Assembly (NCBI RefSeq): GCF_030219325.1
Contig: NZ_CP126625.1
Coordinates: 3,150,857 to 3,214,856 of the forward strand
Source of the DNA: Geothrix sp.
Lineage (GTDB): Bacteria > Acidobacteriota > Holophagae > Holophagales > Holophagaceae
Reading direction: 5' to 3'
Length of the DNA: 64,000 nt
Shown here: in pieces, positions 46,001 to 53,939 of the stretch
Numbering within the stretch: position 1 is the first letter of the stretch
Layout: each line of letters starts with the position of its first letter
The notes under the pieces: model-generated
The model's input: the letters and a program-made list of their open reading frames with translations, nothing else
Databases searched by the model: none
Told to the model about the DNA's origin: nothing
Program-made: the position numbers and the translations under genes

Positions 46001-46701
46001 GTGGGAGCGGTGTCCTTCAGGGTGAAGGAACGGGTGCCGGTGGTGATGGTATTGGCCGCGTTCTTCACATCACAGGTGAGCTGAAGGACCGTGCCTACGG
46101 TGCTGCCGGCCGTGAAGCTGAACGTGTTGGCCGTGGCGGCACTGACGGCCGTTCCACCGGCAATGGACCACTTGTAGGTACAGCCGGCCTGGGCGGGGAC
46201 GGAGGCCGTCAGCCCGGTGGTGCCGATGGTGAGCGTGGAGGCCGGGTCGGCGCTGGTGGTGATGGTGGCATCCGCGAGGCCGGGGATCGCGATCTGGACC
46301 TGGCTGTTGACAGCCACGCCCTTCGCATTGGTCACCGTCAAGGTGTAGGTCGTGGGCGTGGTGATGGGCCCCACGGGGACCGGGACATTGGTCGTCACGG
46401 AGAGGTTGCCAGGCGTGATGACGGCTGTTCCGCCAGTCACGGCGAAGGTCCCACGGAGGTAGATGGAAGACCCGCTCACGATGGAGATGGTGGTGCCGGT
46501 CTTTGGCGGCTCGGGGCTCGTGGGGTCGGGCAGAGTGAAGGTCTTGTCCTTGCATGCGAGGAAGGAGGAGATGGCGGGCGCGGGATCCTTGTAGGAGCTG
46601 GGATTCGAGGCGCAGCCTGTGTGCAGGGCGGCAAGGCCGAGGCCCATGGACAGGGCCAGCAGGATCCTGCCGGACCTCTGGCGCAGTGAGTGGATGGACA
46701 T
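43027..46701 (-). CDS. Large NHL-repeat lipoprotein with Ig-like N-terminal domains
   Basis: The protein has 1224 residues from the ATG with AGGAG 5 bases upstream. The lipobox LAALHTGC marks a lipoprotein. The N-terminal ~480 residues are Ig-like/putative cell-surface domains (TYTLTVTNAKG; the putative-Ig phrase DPLPNGLSLSSSTGAISGTP). The C-terminal ~730 residues are NHL-type beta-propeller repeats (NPRAVAVDPVTGDVYVSG, AVAVDAKGNLYMSDRDN, GLVADGNGYVYVTDTANNAIRV). Such propellers bind glycans, nucleic acids or proteins. It lies 51 bp after the TonB-dependent receptor and before the nuclease lipoprotein; a substrate-binding partner of the receptor is a reasonable guess. Confidence 0.85.
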   Translation of the reverse strand: MSIHSLRQRSGRILLALSMGLGLAALHTGCASNPSSYKDPAPAISSFLACKDKTFTLPDPTSPEPPKTGTTISIVSGSSIYLRGTFAVTGGTAVITPGNLSVTTNVPVPVGPITTPTTYTLTVTNAKGVAVNSQVQIAIPGLADATITTSADPASTLTIGTTGLTASVPAQAGCTYKWSIAGGTAVSAATANTFSFTAGSTVGTVLQLTCDVKNAANTITTGTRSFTLKDTAPTSLTYNPASVSLFNTVPMAAAAVPILLGSAQPGLSTFALAPTSDPLPNGLSLSSSTGAISGTPNEAVSLPHTSHIIVRATNSGGFVDGTLSILVNPAPAFSLSSPTSAGNPAGPGGTVVLTWSVNPSVTSFTITPTVQPTPYTPSTTTGTFNLTAPTATQVYTMTVQPGDFTTTATVHVDAGDITIGSFGPAVVPFGSTQAPITWSITSGVPVTQFVKDPAGTKISGDLSGAARSFTVTNLLPGRQTYTLTAQNDLKSATKTGFVAQRDLYHVAGSYGSGRGTLDGDPDSKGTSTARFYRTQVLTMSDYPADNGAIFAGEYSAHSLRRISSDRKVRTIGGTPGVQGAATDNLVATTMSNPRAVAVDPVTGDVYVSGETYTTRRLLKLARNADGTYTPSVMPNFTLNANGLVIDSNQIMYCVTYSTPNTYLYSMDLKAASPAPTQILDITSVIAANSAGQMAKDFNGGRKLLYIIGTNKIAKVDLAPATPTVSLYAGTGTAGFADSLTATTGTLKTAMAVAVDAKGNLYMSDRDNAAIRMVPAGGTYAGALITVVGKAGTYTTGYQNAAQTLDGGLPTAANTVATIAYPYGITLSSDGSKLYVADAETGLFYTQSVRCVSISGMDANGFPKAGTAFTVEDPANQNYAFAGGPRIYGNMDGLGAVAQFRFSSLATGSLTTGANLATLPGGSKTFVADTGNNLVRIIAADGTVTTMKDTNSNAIIFFSPKGLAAQVDGTGALTALFVADTGTTKKIRRFTPISGQPFFTEDLSFTLTGTFPAAASLNVQGMVVDGTNLYFTDFTANNVYKVDLANANATSVLVTGGSGTPTGIAIQAGATKTLWVAFTGTNQVKSFDLSGGALAIVGVAAGTTPTGAFLDGTAATATFKTPVGLVADGNGYVYVTDTANNAIRVIDTGNSNNVATLVGTPTSTIAPNYYGQRMGLLNSDRTTGDPGNLTGGYVFSPQGISITSTGDLVLTSGNSVYTAVAPANK

Positions 46702-46752
46702 GCGGACTCCTGAATGGCGCAGGGCAGAGTGGAGGGGATTCATGCCAGCCTC

Positions 46753-49700
46753 CTAGAACCGGGCCTTGAGGGTGAACTGGACTTCGCGGGATCGGTTGTC
46801 CGGGGAATCAATGGCCCCGAAGTACGGATTCACGCTCCCCGAGGACAGGGTGTACTGGGTCTGGCGGGTGTACTGGTTGGCCCAGTTGAAGACGTTGTAG
46901 ACGTCGATGGTCCCCTCCAGGGAGAGGGCCCGGGTGACCCGGAACGGTCGGGAGAGCCTCAGGTCGAAGGTCTTCTCGCTGGGCTGGCGATGGGAGTTGC
47001 GGCCATTCACCGTATCGATGTACTTTCCGTCGCCGTTCTGGTCGGCGTAGTAGATCCCGTTCCAGGGCCGGCCGGTGGTGTAGGTCGTGATGCCCGACAG
47101 CCGGATGCCGAAGAAGGTGGGGGCGAACCAGGCCAGGGTGGCGCGGAAGGCGTGGTCGTTGTCGCTCAGGGCCCAGGAGGACAGGGGATCCGCCGGATTC
47201 TCCGTGAGGGCGTTGGTGGAGGTGAGGGTGGCCCGCTCGTTGGAGTTGTTGTCCTCGGCCTTGGCGAAGGTCAGGCTGCTCTTGAAGCCCCAGCCGCTGC
47301 CGGGCTTCCGGCCAGCTTCCAGCACCACGCTGCGGTACCGCCCCTCGCCGTCATACTTGGAGAGGATCACGTCGCCGAAACCGCTGAGATCCAGGGCGCG
47401 GCCACGGACGATGGCACGCCCAGGGCGCGCGCCCGTGGAGAACCGGTTCCAGGTCGAGGGGTAGCCGTCGTTGTAGATCGCGGTGGGATCCACGGTGCTG
47501 GTCCCCGGCGCCATCTGGCCCAGGTTGATGTTCACGGCGTACTGAAGGTTGTTGAACTTCTTGTAGGTGCCGCGGATCCCCACGGTAAAGCCGTTGCCCA
47601 GATCCTGCTCGACGCCCAGGGAGGTCGCTCGGGCCTGGGTCATCTTGGCCTCGGGATCGATGATGGTGGGCACGATGGTGTCCACCTTGAGGTTGGGATC
47701 GGTCAGCAGGGTGCTGGTGGGAATGCGGGTCAGGGAGCCCGGGCCCGTCAGGGGGCCGCTCCACCGCTGGGAGGCGGAGAGCAGGCCGGTGGGGTCGAAC
47801 AGGGCGGGGTTCGCCGAGGCCGTCATGTAGTAGGACACCAGGTTGATGCCGTTGTTCATGATGGCGCCGGAGGTCGTCTGGCCCGGGTTGCTCACGCTGA
47901 ACCAGCCGTAGCCGCCCCGGATGATGGTCTTCGCGTTGCCAAAGAGGTCGAGGGTGAATCCGAAGCGGGGGTCCATGCTCTTGTCGTTGGGGGCGCGGTC
48001 CAGGCCCTGGAGCTTGGGGTTGGGGCTGGGGTTGCCGCTCCAGATCTCGGTGGTGTAGCGCAGGCCCAGGCTGACCAGGAGGCGCTTGTTGAGGAGGGCG
48101 CCGTTCTGGGCCTGGACGTAGCCGGCCATGAACTTCTCGCTGAAGCTGCTGACGCCATCCACGGGCGAATAGCCCTGGGTGTAGGTCACGCCGCTCAGGG
48201 AGGCTGCCGGGGCGCCCGTGAACCAGGACTGGGCCAGGGCATAGGTGGGGAAGACCCAGCTACCGTTGCCATTGGGCAGGTAGCGGTTCTTCATGTCGAT
48301 GAACTGGAGATCCACGCCGCCCTTGAGGACCCAGTCCCCGGTCATGAAGGTGAGGTTGTCCTGGATCTGGGTGGTGGTCTCATCCGTGGTGCGGGGATCG
48401 ATGTAGTACTGGCCTGCGTTGATGTCGTAGACCGAGCCCACCTTCTGGATGCGCACGGGGGACGAGACGGTGCTGTTGGGCGTCGTGGGCCGCTTCTCGT
48501 TGGAGAGTTGGACCCGGGCCTCGTTCAGCAGGCTGGGGGACAGGGTGGAGCTGAGCTCCAGCACCGTGGAGAGGCTGGTGAACTTCATGGTGGAGTTGCC
48601 GGACTCGGCGGTGTCGTTGTGGCGCACCCCGGCATAGATGTCGTTGAGCCCCTGGTAGTTCTGGGAGTTCATCCGGAGGGTCGCCCGGTGGTCCTGGTTG
48701 ATGTCCCAGTCGAGGCGGCCCATGAACACCAGGTTCTTCTGCTCGTCGGTCCACGCCCGGTGGCTCTCGTCCGCCAGAGTGCGGCCCGGCATGGTCACGA
48801 GGAGGGCGCCCATGCCGGTCCCCGGCGCAAAGAAGGCGTTGGAGGCGGCGCTGCCGTCCCCGAAGAGGGGGATGCTGTCCTCCCGCTTGCGGGCCATTTC
48901 CACGTTCACGAAGTAGTGCAGCTTGTCCTTGAGGATGGGGCCGCCCAGGTTGAAGCCCATCTGCAGGGTCTGGTAAGTGCGGGTCCGGGCCTCGTCGGTG
49001 TTCACGCCGTTGGCGTCGTAGGGCACGGGCTTGACCTTGGCCGTCAGGGAGTTGGGACGGAACAGCATGAAGGCCGTGCCCTGGACCTCATTGGTGCCGG
49101 TCTTGGTGACGGCGTTGATGACCGCGCCCACGGCATCGCCGAACTGGGCATCGAAGGAATTGGTGATGACCTGCAGCTCCTTGATGGAGTCCTGGCCGAA
49201 GGTGAAGGGGATGCGGGTGCCGCCCCGCTGTTCGCCGTTGAACTTGGAGTTGTAGCTGCCGCCGTCGATCTGCAGGTTGTTCTGGATGCCGCGGGCACCC
49301 TCGACCGTCGTGTAGTAGCTGGTGTTGCCCACGGCCGCGCCGGGGGTGAGCTGCACCAGGTCCGTGAAGTTGCGGCCGTTCACGGGGATGGCGTCGACCA
49401 GTTCCTGGGAGATGGAGGATTGGGTGTTGATCTGGGCCGCATCCAGGGCCGTGGCATCGGCCACCACCGTGACCACCGCGCTGGCTTCCACCGCATCGAG
49501 GCTGAAGTTCTGGAGCGCGGTCTGGCCCAATCCCACGCGCAGGGAAGCATCTTTGGCGGTCCTCAATCCAGGGGCGGCGACGGTCAGCTCATAGGTGCCC
49601 ACGGGCAGGAAGGCGAAGTGGTACTCGCCATTGGCATTGGTGGTGGTGGTGCGGGTCAGCCCGGTCTCCAGGTTCCGCAGGGTGAGCGAGGCGCTGGCGA

Positions 49701-49827
49701 CCACGCCCTTGGCCTTGGACTTGACCGTCCCCCGGAGGGCCCCCGAGGTGGTGCTGGTCTGGGCGTGGGCGACCACCGAGCAGGCCAGGGCTGAAAGGAG
49801 GAGGACTGCGGTTCTCTGGGCTGGCAT
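46753..49827 (-). CDS. TonB-dependent receptor, Oar-like, with carboxypeptidase-regulatory domain
   Basis: The protein has 1024 residues. AAGGAG lies 5 bases before the ATG of a signal peptide (VLLLSALACSVVAHAQ). Residues about 30-110 are the carboxypeptidase-regulatory beta sandwich (GTVKSKAKGVVASASLTL, NANGEYHFAFLPVGTYELTV). The plug domain (IPVNGRNFTDLVQLTPG, YNSKFNGEQRGGTRIPF, QFGDAVGAVINAVTKTGTN) and a 22-strand-type outer-membrane barrel ending QFTLKARF follow. The Oar-like type is abundant in Acidobacteriota. It imports bulky substrates with TonB energy. As first gene of an operon with a propeller lipoprotein and a nuclease lipoprotein, it may take up nucleic-acid fragments; the substrate is inferred from context only. 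Confidence 0.92.
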   Translation of the reverse strand: MPAQRTAVLLLSALACSVVAHAQTSTTSGALRGTVKSKAKGVVASASLTLRNLETGLTRTTTTNANGEYHFAFLPVGTYELTVAAPGLRTAKDASLRVGLGQTALQNFSLDAVEASAVVTVVADATALDAAQINTQSSISQELVDAIPVNGRNFTDLVQLTPGAAVGNTSYYTTVEGARGIQNNLQIDGGSYNSKFNGEQRGGTRIPFTFGQDSIKELQVITNSFDAQFGDAVGAVINAVTKTGTNEVQGTAFMLFRPNSLTAKVKPVPYDANGVNTDEARTRTYQTLQMGFNLGGPILKDKLHYFVNVEMARKREDSIPLFGDGSAASNAFFAPGTGMGALLVTMPGRTLADESHRAWTDEQKNLVFMGRLDWDINQDHRATLRMNSQNYQGLNDIYAGVRHNDTAESGNSTMKFTSLSTVLELSSTLSPSLLNEARVQLSNEKRPTTPNSTVSSPVRIQKVGSVYDINAGQYYIDPRTTDETTTQIQDNLTFMTGDWVLKGGVDLQFIDMKNRYLPNGNGSWVFPTYALAQSWFTGAPAASLSGVTYTQGYSPVDGVSSFSEKFMAGYVQAQNGALLNKRLLVSLGLRYTTEIWSGNPSPNPKLQGLDRAPNDKSMDPRFGFTLDLFGNAKTIIRGGYGWFSVSNPGQTTSGAIMNNGINLVSYYMTASANPALFDPTGLLSASQRWSGPLTGPGSLTRIPTSTLLTDPNLKVDTIVPTIIDPEAKMTQARATSLGVEQDLGNGFTVGIRGTYKKFNNLQYAVNINLGQMAPGTSTVDPTAIYNDGYPSTWNRFSTGARPGRAIVRGRALDLSGFGDVILSKYDGEGRYRSVVLEAGRKPGSGWGFKSSLTFAKAEDNNSNERATLTSTNALTENPADPLSSWALSDNDHAFRATLAWFAPTFFGIRLSGITTYTTGRPWNGIYYADQNGDGKYIDTVNGRNSHRQPSEKTFDLRLSRPFRVTRALSLEGTIDVYNVFNWANQYTRQTQYTLSSGSVNPYFGAIDSPDNRSREVQFTLKARF

Positions 49828-50386
49828 CAAGACTCCTTGCCCCACAGGGGCAGATCAGTAAGAAGGAAGCGGAACGGTTCAGGACGAGGGCAAGCTCGTT
49901 CCGGCTTCGGTCGTGGCGTTGGGGGCCGAGCCCCCGGGATTGCAGACGATCAGGACGGTATCCCATCGAAGGTCTCCTTCAACCTTCGGGGTGTCTATGA
50001 CCGATGTCACGGAACAACTCTGTAACGCCTCTTCATCAGCAGACTTCCAGACCCCCTGACTCCGGGTAAAATTCCCTTGCGGCATGGTTTGCTACATATG
50101 TAACAAATATGGGAATAGGGAGTTAGTCCGAACAGCCGGACCTCAGGCCCCCGAAAAGGCACCGGCGTGATGCCCACCCACCCTCCCGGCCTGTGAAGAA
50201 AAAGTCAGGTAGTCCAGAGGCCATCCCTCCGTCTGACGCACCTGCCGCTGGGTGAGCGAGATCGGTCCGCCGGGGTGGCGGCCGTGAAGGCGGTACCTGG
50301 TCCTGGCGGCTCCAGACGAAGACTCCGGGATGCCACCATCCGAACCTCCCTGGGCCCCGCCGCATCCCATGCGTTAAGGTGGTTCC
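49828..50386. other. Long intergenic/leader region between divergent genes
   Basis: These 559 bp separate the divergent receptor operon and pseudopilin gene. On the minus strand the stretch next to the receptor contains several hairpins: CGAAGGT...ACCTTCG (about 49967-49990), GGGGGC-TCG-GCCCCC (about 49921-49935), and GCCCC-TGT-GGGGC immediately before the receptor ribosome binding site (49840-49852). A palindromic CTACATATGTAAC lies in an AT-rich patch at about 50092-50110, a likely promoter or operator zone. No known riboswitch class was recognised. No convincing gene is seen in 50120-50386. Confidence 0.5.
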
Positions 50387-50788
50387 ATGCGCCTTTTCCC
50401 TTCCCGCCAGCGGGGCTTCACCCTCATCGAACTGGTCGTGGTCATGACCCTCCTGGCCCTGCTGGCCACCGTGGGGTTGGCCGGGTACCGGCAGAAGGTG
50501 CGGGCGGCCAAGGAATCCGTGCTCAAGGAGAACCTCTTCCAGATCAACCATGCCCTGGAGCAGCACCGGGCGGACCGGGGCAAGTACCCGTCCAGCCTGG
50601 GGCCCCTGCGGGAACTGGGCTACCTGCGGGACATCCCCTACGACCCCATGACCCAGTCCCGGGAGACCTGGCAGACCGAGCTGGAACCTCCTGACCCGGA
50701 CAATCCCGATGCCGAACTGGGCGTCTTCCGGGTGCGCAGCGGTTCCGCCGAGAAGGGCTCGAACGGCATCTCCTACAACGAATGGTAA
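50387..50788 (+). CDS. Type II secretion/type IV pilin-like pseudopilin (GspG-type)
   Basis: The protein has 133 residues. The prepilin cleavage motif RQRGFTLIEL lies at residues 8-17, followed by the hydrophobic alpha-1 helix (VVVMTLLALLATVGLAGY). The C-terminal domain (LREYLGYLRDIPYDPMT-like: GPLRELGYLRDIPYDP) has the GspG pattern in which the chain ends in a short beta region (NGISYNEW). It would be processed by prepilin peptidase and assembled in a secretion pseudopilus or minor pilus. No other secretion gene is adjacent. Confidence 0.88.
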   Translation: MRLFPSRQRGFTLIELVVVMTLLALLATVGLAGYRQKVRAAKESVLKENLFQINHALEQHRADRGKYPSSLGPLRELGYLRDIPYDPMTQSRETWQTELEPPDPDNPDAELGVFRVRSGSAEKGSNGISYNEW

Positions 50789-50807
50789 TGAGCGCCCGCA
50801 GGAACCC

Positions 50808-51335
50808 ATGAACCCGAACACCCTCCGCCGCCTCGACCAGCTCTCCCAGATCCTGCTGCTGCTCTGGGCGGGCGCGGCCCTGGGCTTCGGAATCTTCTCG
50901 GCCCCGGTCTTCTTCCGGGAACTCCCCAGCCGGGATGTCGCGGGGCGCATCGCAGGGCTGATCGTCGGTCGTCTCGACTGGGCCGCCTGGGTCGTGTTCG
51001 GCCTGGCCGGACTCAGCTGGGTCGGCCGCTGGGTCGCCGAGGTCAAGGAGGACCTCATCGGTCCCATCCGCCTCTGGAGCGGCGGCCTGATGGTGGCCCT
51101 GCTCATGTGCCTGGCCAGCAGCTTCGTCGTCACCCCCAAGGTGCAGGCCATCCGGGCCCGCATCAACGCCCCCATCGAAAGCCTGGCCGCCGATTCCGCG
51201 GACCGGGTGGCCTACGACAAGGCCCACGGCCTGAGCCGCAACCTGTTCTTCCTGCGCATCATCCTGGCGGTGGGTCTGGCGGCCACCGTGGGCTTGCTGC
51301 CGCGGAGCGGCAGGGATCAGGAACCGGCGGCGTGA
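50808..51335 (+). CDS. DUF4149-type integral membrane protein
   Basis: The protein has 175 residues with four predicted membrane segments: about 15-33 (LLLLWAGAALGFGIFSAPVF), 50-70, 85-105 and 145-165. The AlxxG...F..PVxF pattern near the first helix matches the DUF4149/TMEM205-like family, which has no firm biochemical function. GCAGGA lies 6 bases before the start. It follows the pseudopilin by 19 bp and overlaps the convergent hflX gene by 19 bp. Confidence 0.72.
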   Translation: MNPNTLRRLDQLSQILLLLWAGAALGFGIFSAPVFFRELPSRDVAGRIAGLIVGRLDWAAWVVFGLAGLSWVGRWVAEVKEDLIGPIRLWSGGLMVALLMCLASSFVVTPKVQAIRARINAPIESLAADSADRVAYDKAHGLSRNLFFLRIILAVGLAATVGLLPRSGRDQEPAA

Positions 51336-52516
51336 GGCTCGGCCTCCGGTAGCTCCCAGGCCTCCAGCTCCCGGGGCTTCGCCGGACCGGGGATCAACTC
51401 CCGCAGCCAGAGGCGGATCTCGTCCAAGCCGAGGTCCTGGATCGCGCACGACTGCACCGCGCCGGGGTGGTGCTTCCGGAGCTCGAGTTTCTGAGGCCGG
51501 TGCAGGCGGTCCACCTGGTTGAGGATCAGAAGCCGGGGCTGGGCCTCGATGCCCTCCGGTTCGCAACCGATCTCCCGCAGGGTGGCGCCGACGACCTTGA
51601 GGTGGTCCTCCAGGTCCGGGTGGGCCGCGTCGGCCACCACCAGCAGGGCATCGGCGGTGCGGACCTCCCCGAGGGTGCTGCGGAAGGCGGCCACCAGCTG
51701 GTGGGGCAGTTTCCGGATGAAGCCCACGGTATCGGCCACCAGGCAGTGCCTGGGTTCCAGGCTGCCCTCGCCGGTCTCCGCGTTGAAGTCCTGCCCCAGC
51801 CAGGCCTTGCGGGTGGTGGTGTCCAGGGTGGCGAAGAGCAGATCTCTGGGTTCACCTTCTCCGGTCAGGGCCTTGAGCAGGCTGGTCTTCCCGGCATTGG
51901 TGTAGCCCACCAGGGCCACCCGGGGCAGCCCCTTGGGCCGCCCCTGGCGCTGGGTCTCCCGCACCTGCTCCAGGTGCGCGAGCTCCCGCTTCAGCTGGCT
52001 GATCCGGGTGCGGACCATGCGGCGGTCCACCTCGATCTGGGTTTCGCCGGGGCCCCCGCGCAGGCCCACGCCCCCGCCCTGGCGCTCCAGGTGGGTCCAG
52101 GCCCCCTTCAGGCGGGGCAGTTCGTATTCGCACCGGGCCAGCTCCACCTGGGCCTTGGCCTCCCGGGTCTGGGCCCGCTGCTCGAAGATGCTGAGGATGA
52201 GGCCCGTCCGATCCAGGCAGATCAGGCCCGTCAGCTTCTCGATGGCGTTCACCTGGCTGCCGCTCAGCTCGTCATCGCAGATGAGGTGCCGCGTCCCCTG
52301 GCGGGCCGCCTCGTCCGACAGCGCCTCCAGCTGGCCCGAGCCGTAGAAGGTCCTGGGAGCGATCTGGGGGCGCTTCAGGATCCGCCGGGACTGCACCTCG
52401 AAGCCGCAGCTCCGGGCCAGATCGGCCAGTTCCAGCAGGTGGTCCTGGATGCGCTCCTCCCGATCCTCGGGGCCTTGACGGGCGATGAGCAGGCAGCGCA
52501 GGGGCGATTCATCCAT
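51317..52516 (-). CDS. hflX: GTPase HflX
   Basis: The protein has 399 residues. The N-terminal HflX domain (YGSGQLEAL, DDELSGSQVNAIEKL, DRTGLILSIFEQRA) and the linker helix (GGPGETQIEVDRR) precede the GTPase domain. That domain has G1 GYTNAGKTSLL, the DTVGFIRKLPHQLV switch region and NQVD. HflX binds 50S subunits and splits stalled ribosomes. The start region has only a weak AGG sequence. It is convergent with the DUF4149 gene and divergent from the PilZ gene. Confidence 0.94.
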   Translation of the reverse strand: MDESPLRCLLIARQGPEDREERIQDHLLELADLARSCGFEVQSRRILKRPQIAPRTFYGSGQLEALSDEAARQGTRHLICDDELSGSQVNAIEKLTGLICLDRTGLILSIFEQRAQTREAKAQVELARCEYELPRLKGAWTHLERQGGGVGLRGGPGETQIEVDRRMVRTRISQLKRELAHLEQVRETQRQGRPKGLPRVALVGYTNAGKTSLLKALTGEGEPRDLLFATLDTTTRKAWLGQDFNAETGEGSLEPRHCLVADTVGFIRKLPHQLVAAFRSTLGEVRTADALLVVADAAHPDLEDHLKVVGATLREIGCEPEGIEAQPRLLILNQVDRLHRPQKLELRKHHPGAVQSCAIQDLGLDEIRLWLRELIPGPAKPRELEAWELPEAEPHAAGS

Positions 52517-52597
52517 ATGGCAAACCTGCCTGCCCCTGCGGTAATAATCAAGCCCTTGTCCCCGGGGACGATGCAGAGGTCTGGGAGTCACGACTTC

Positions 52598-53920
52598 ATG
52601 GCCATGTTCGGGCTGAAAAAATCCAAGCCGTCGGAAGGATCCGAGCTGGTCCTGGCCTACCTGGAGGACGCCCAGCGCGTCCGGGCCACCATCTTCGCCG
52701 TGGACCCCAAGGGCCGCGAGATCCCGGCCTCCCTCGTGGTCGTCACCGAGGAGCGGGTGACGCTCGGCGTCCAGGGACGGGTCATGGCCGAAAAGGGCGA
52801 GCCCATCGGCCTCCTCTTCTACCTGGACGGCCTCCGGCTCAAAGCCACGGGCCGCCTCCAGGAGTTGAAGACCGGCACCCTGGTCATGGAGTTGCCCACA
52901 GCCATCGCCCTGGCCGAACGCCGGAAAAAGCCCCGGGCCCGGCTCAACCAGCGGGAGGGCGCCACCGCCATCGCCCTTACGGGACTGTTCGAAGGCATCG
53001 GCCTCACCGGCACCATCGACAACATCTCCGAAGGCGGCATGTGCCTGAAGGTCGGTCGGGCCATGAACGTGAAGACCCAGGGTCCCATGCACATGGGGCC
53101 CAACCTGCTGTCCAAGGGCGAAGTCTTCATGGTGATCAAGCTCAGCAAGCTGCCCAAGTGTCCCCTGATCGAGGTGGGCGGCGTTGCCGCCCATGTGGCC
53201 TCCGAAGGGAATGGCCTCTCGGTCGGAATCAGCTTCGAATCGGACAAGGAGTCGATCCTGGGCCCCGTCAAGGCCATGGTGACGAGCCGGGCCGGCTCAC
53301 TCCCCACCTCGGTGCCCCCCAAGGTCCGGCGCCAGCAGCCCAAGGCCGAGCCCGGCGAGCCCGCCATCGAACTGGCCGCCCCGCGCCCCGTGCAGAAGAA
53401 GGAGCCGGATCCCCCGCCAGCCACCCCGCCCCCCGCCGTGGCGCCAGATCCCCTGGCCATGGCCCCGGCTTCCACCCCCATTCCCGAGGCCGCGCCCGCG
53501 CAACCCGATGCCGCCAACCGGGGATCCGCCCTGAACCGCATGAAGAAGCGCACCCGCGGCGTGCTGCTCGCCATGTCCGAGGGGCCCGATCGGGAGGCCC
53601 TGGTCGGGTTCCTTGCGGCGGACGGCTACGGCAAGATCCGGGTCGCGGCCACCCTCACCGAGCTGCTGGATCAGCTGGACGAAGCCCAGCTGGTGTTCGT
53701 GGACGGCGGCGTGGTCGAGTTGCAGGGACTCGCCCTGGCCTCCCTGCTGCGCCAGCGCCTGGATGGCGAGGGGATCCCCGTGCTGCTGGCCGAGGCCTCC
53801 GTGGATGCGGAGCTGGTCCTGGGCGCCCAGGAGGTGGGCGTGGCCCAGGTCCTGGTGAAGCCCTACGGCCTGGATGCCGAGTTCCTGCAGATGATCGAAG
53901 GACACCTGGGCATCAGCTAG
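52598..53920 (+). CDS. PilZ domain protein with C-terminal degenerate receiver
   Basis: The protein has 440 residues. An N-terminal YcgR-N/PilZN-like beta domain (about 10-105) is followed by PilZ with R109-KKP-R113 and N142-x-S144-x-x-G147, the residues that bind cyclic di-GMP. A Pro/Ala-rich linker (about 240-310) leads to a receiver fold (about 320-440). This receiver keeps D369 in LVFVDGG and K421 in LVKPYG, but the N-terminal acidic pair is replaced by LLAMSEG, so metal-dependent phosphorylation is doubtful. The start is uncertain: ATG 52598 has GGGAG 10 bases upstream; ATGs at 52571 and 52604 are also in frame. Confidence 0.85.
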   Translation: MAMFGLKKSKPSEGSELVLAYLEDAQRVRATIFAVDPKGREIPASLVVVTEERVTLGVQGRVMAEKGEPIGLLFYLDGLRLKATGRLQELKTGTLVMELPTAIALAERRKKPRARLNQREGATAIALTGLFEGIGLTGTIDNISEGGMCLKVGRAMNVKTQGPMHMGPNLLSKGEVFMVIKLSKLPKCPLIEVGGVAAHVASEGNGLSVGISFESDKESILGPVKAMVTSRAGSLPTSVPPKVRRQQPKAEPGEPAIELAAPRPVQKKEPDPPPATPPPAVAPDPLAMAPASTPIPEAAPAQPDAANRGSALNRMKKRTRGVLLAMSEGPDREALVGFLAADGYGKIRVAATLTELLDQLDEAQLVFVDGGVVELQGLALASLLRQRLDGEGIPVLLAEASVDAELVLGAQEVGVAQVLVKPYGLDAEFLQMIEGHLGIS

Positions 53921-53939
53921 CTCCGGCTAATCTGGAGCC

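Noticed and set aside
46714-49794. Long + strand open frame (1026 codons) opposite the TonB-dependent receptor
   Set aside because: It is an antisense shadow of a gene with a clear signal peptide, plug and barrel; composition is typical of reversed coding sequence.
50143-50370. Possible 75-residue minus-strand gene upstream of the pseudopilin
   Set aside because: No ribosome binding site, no recognisable features, and it lies in a divergent regulatory interval.
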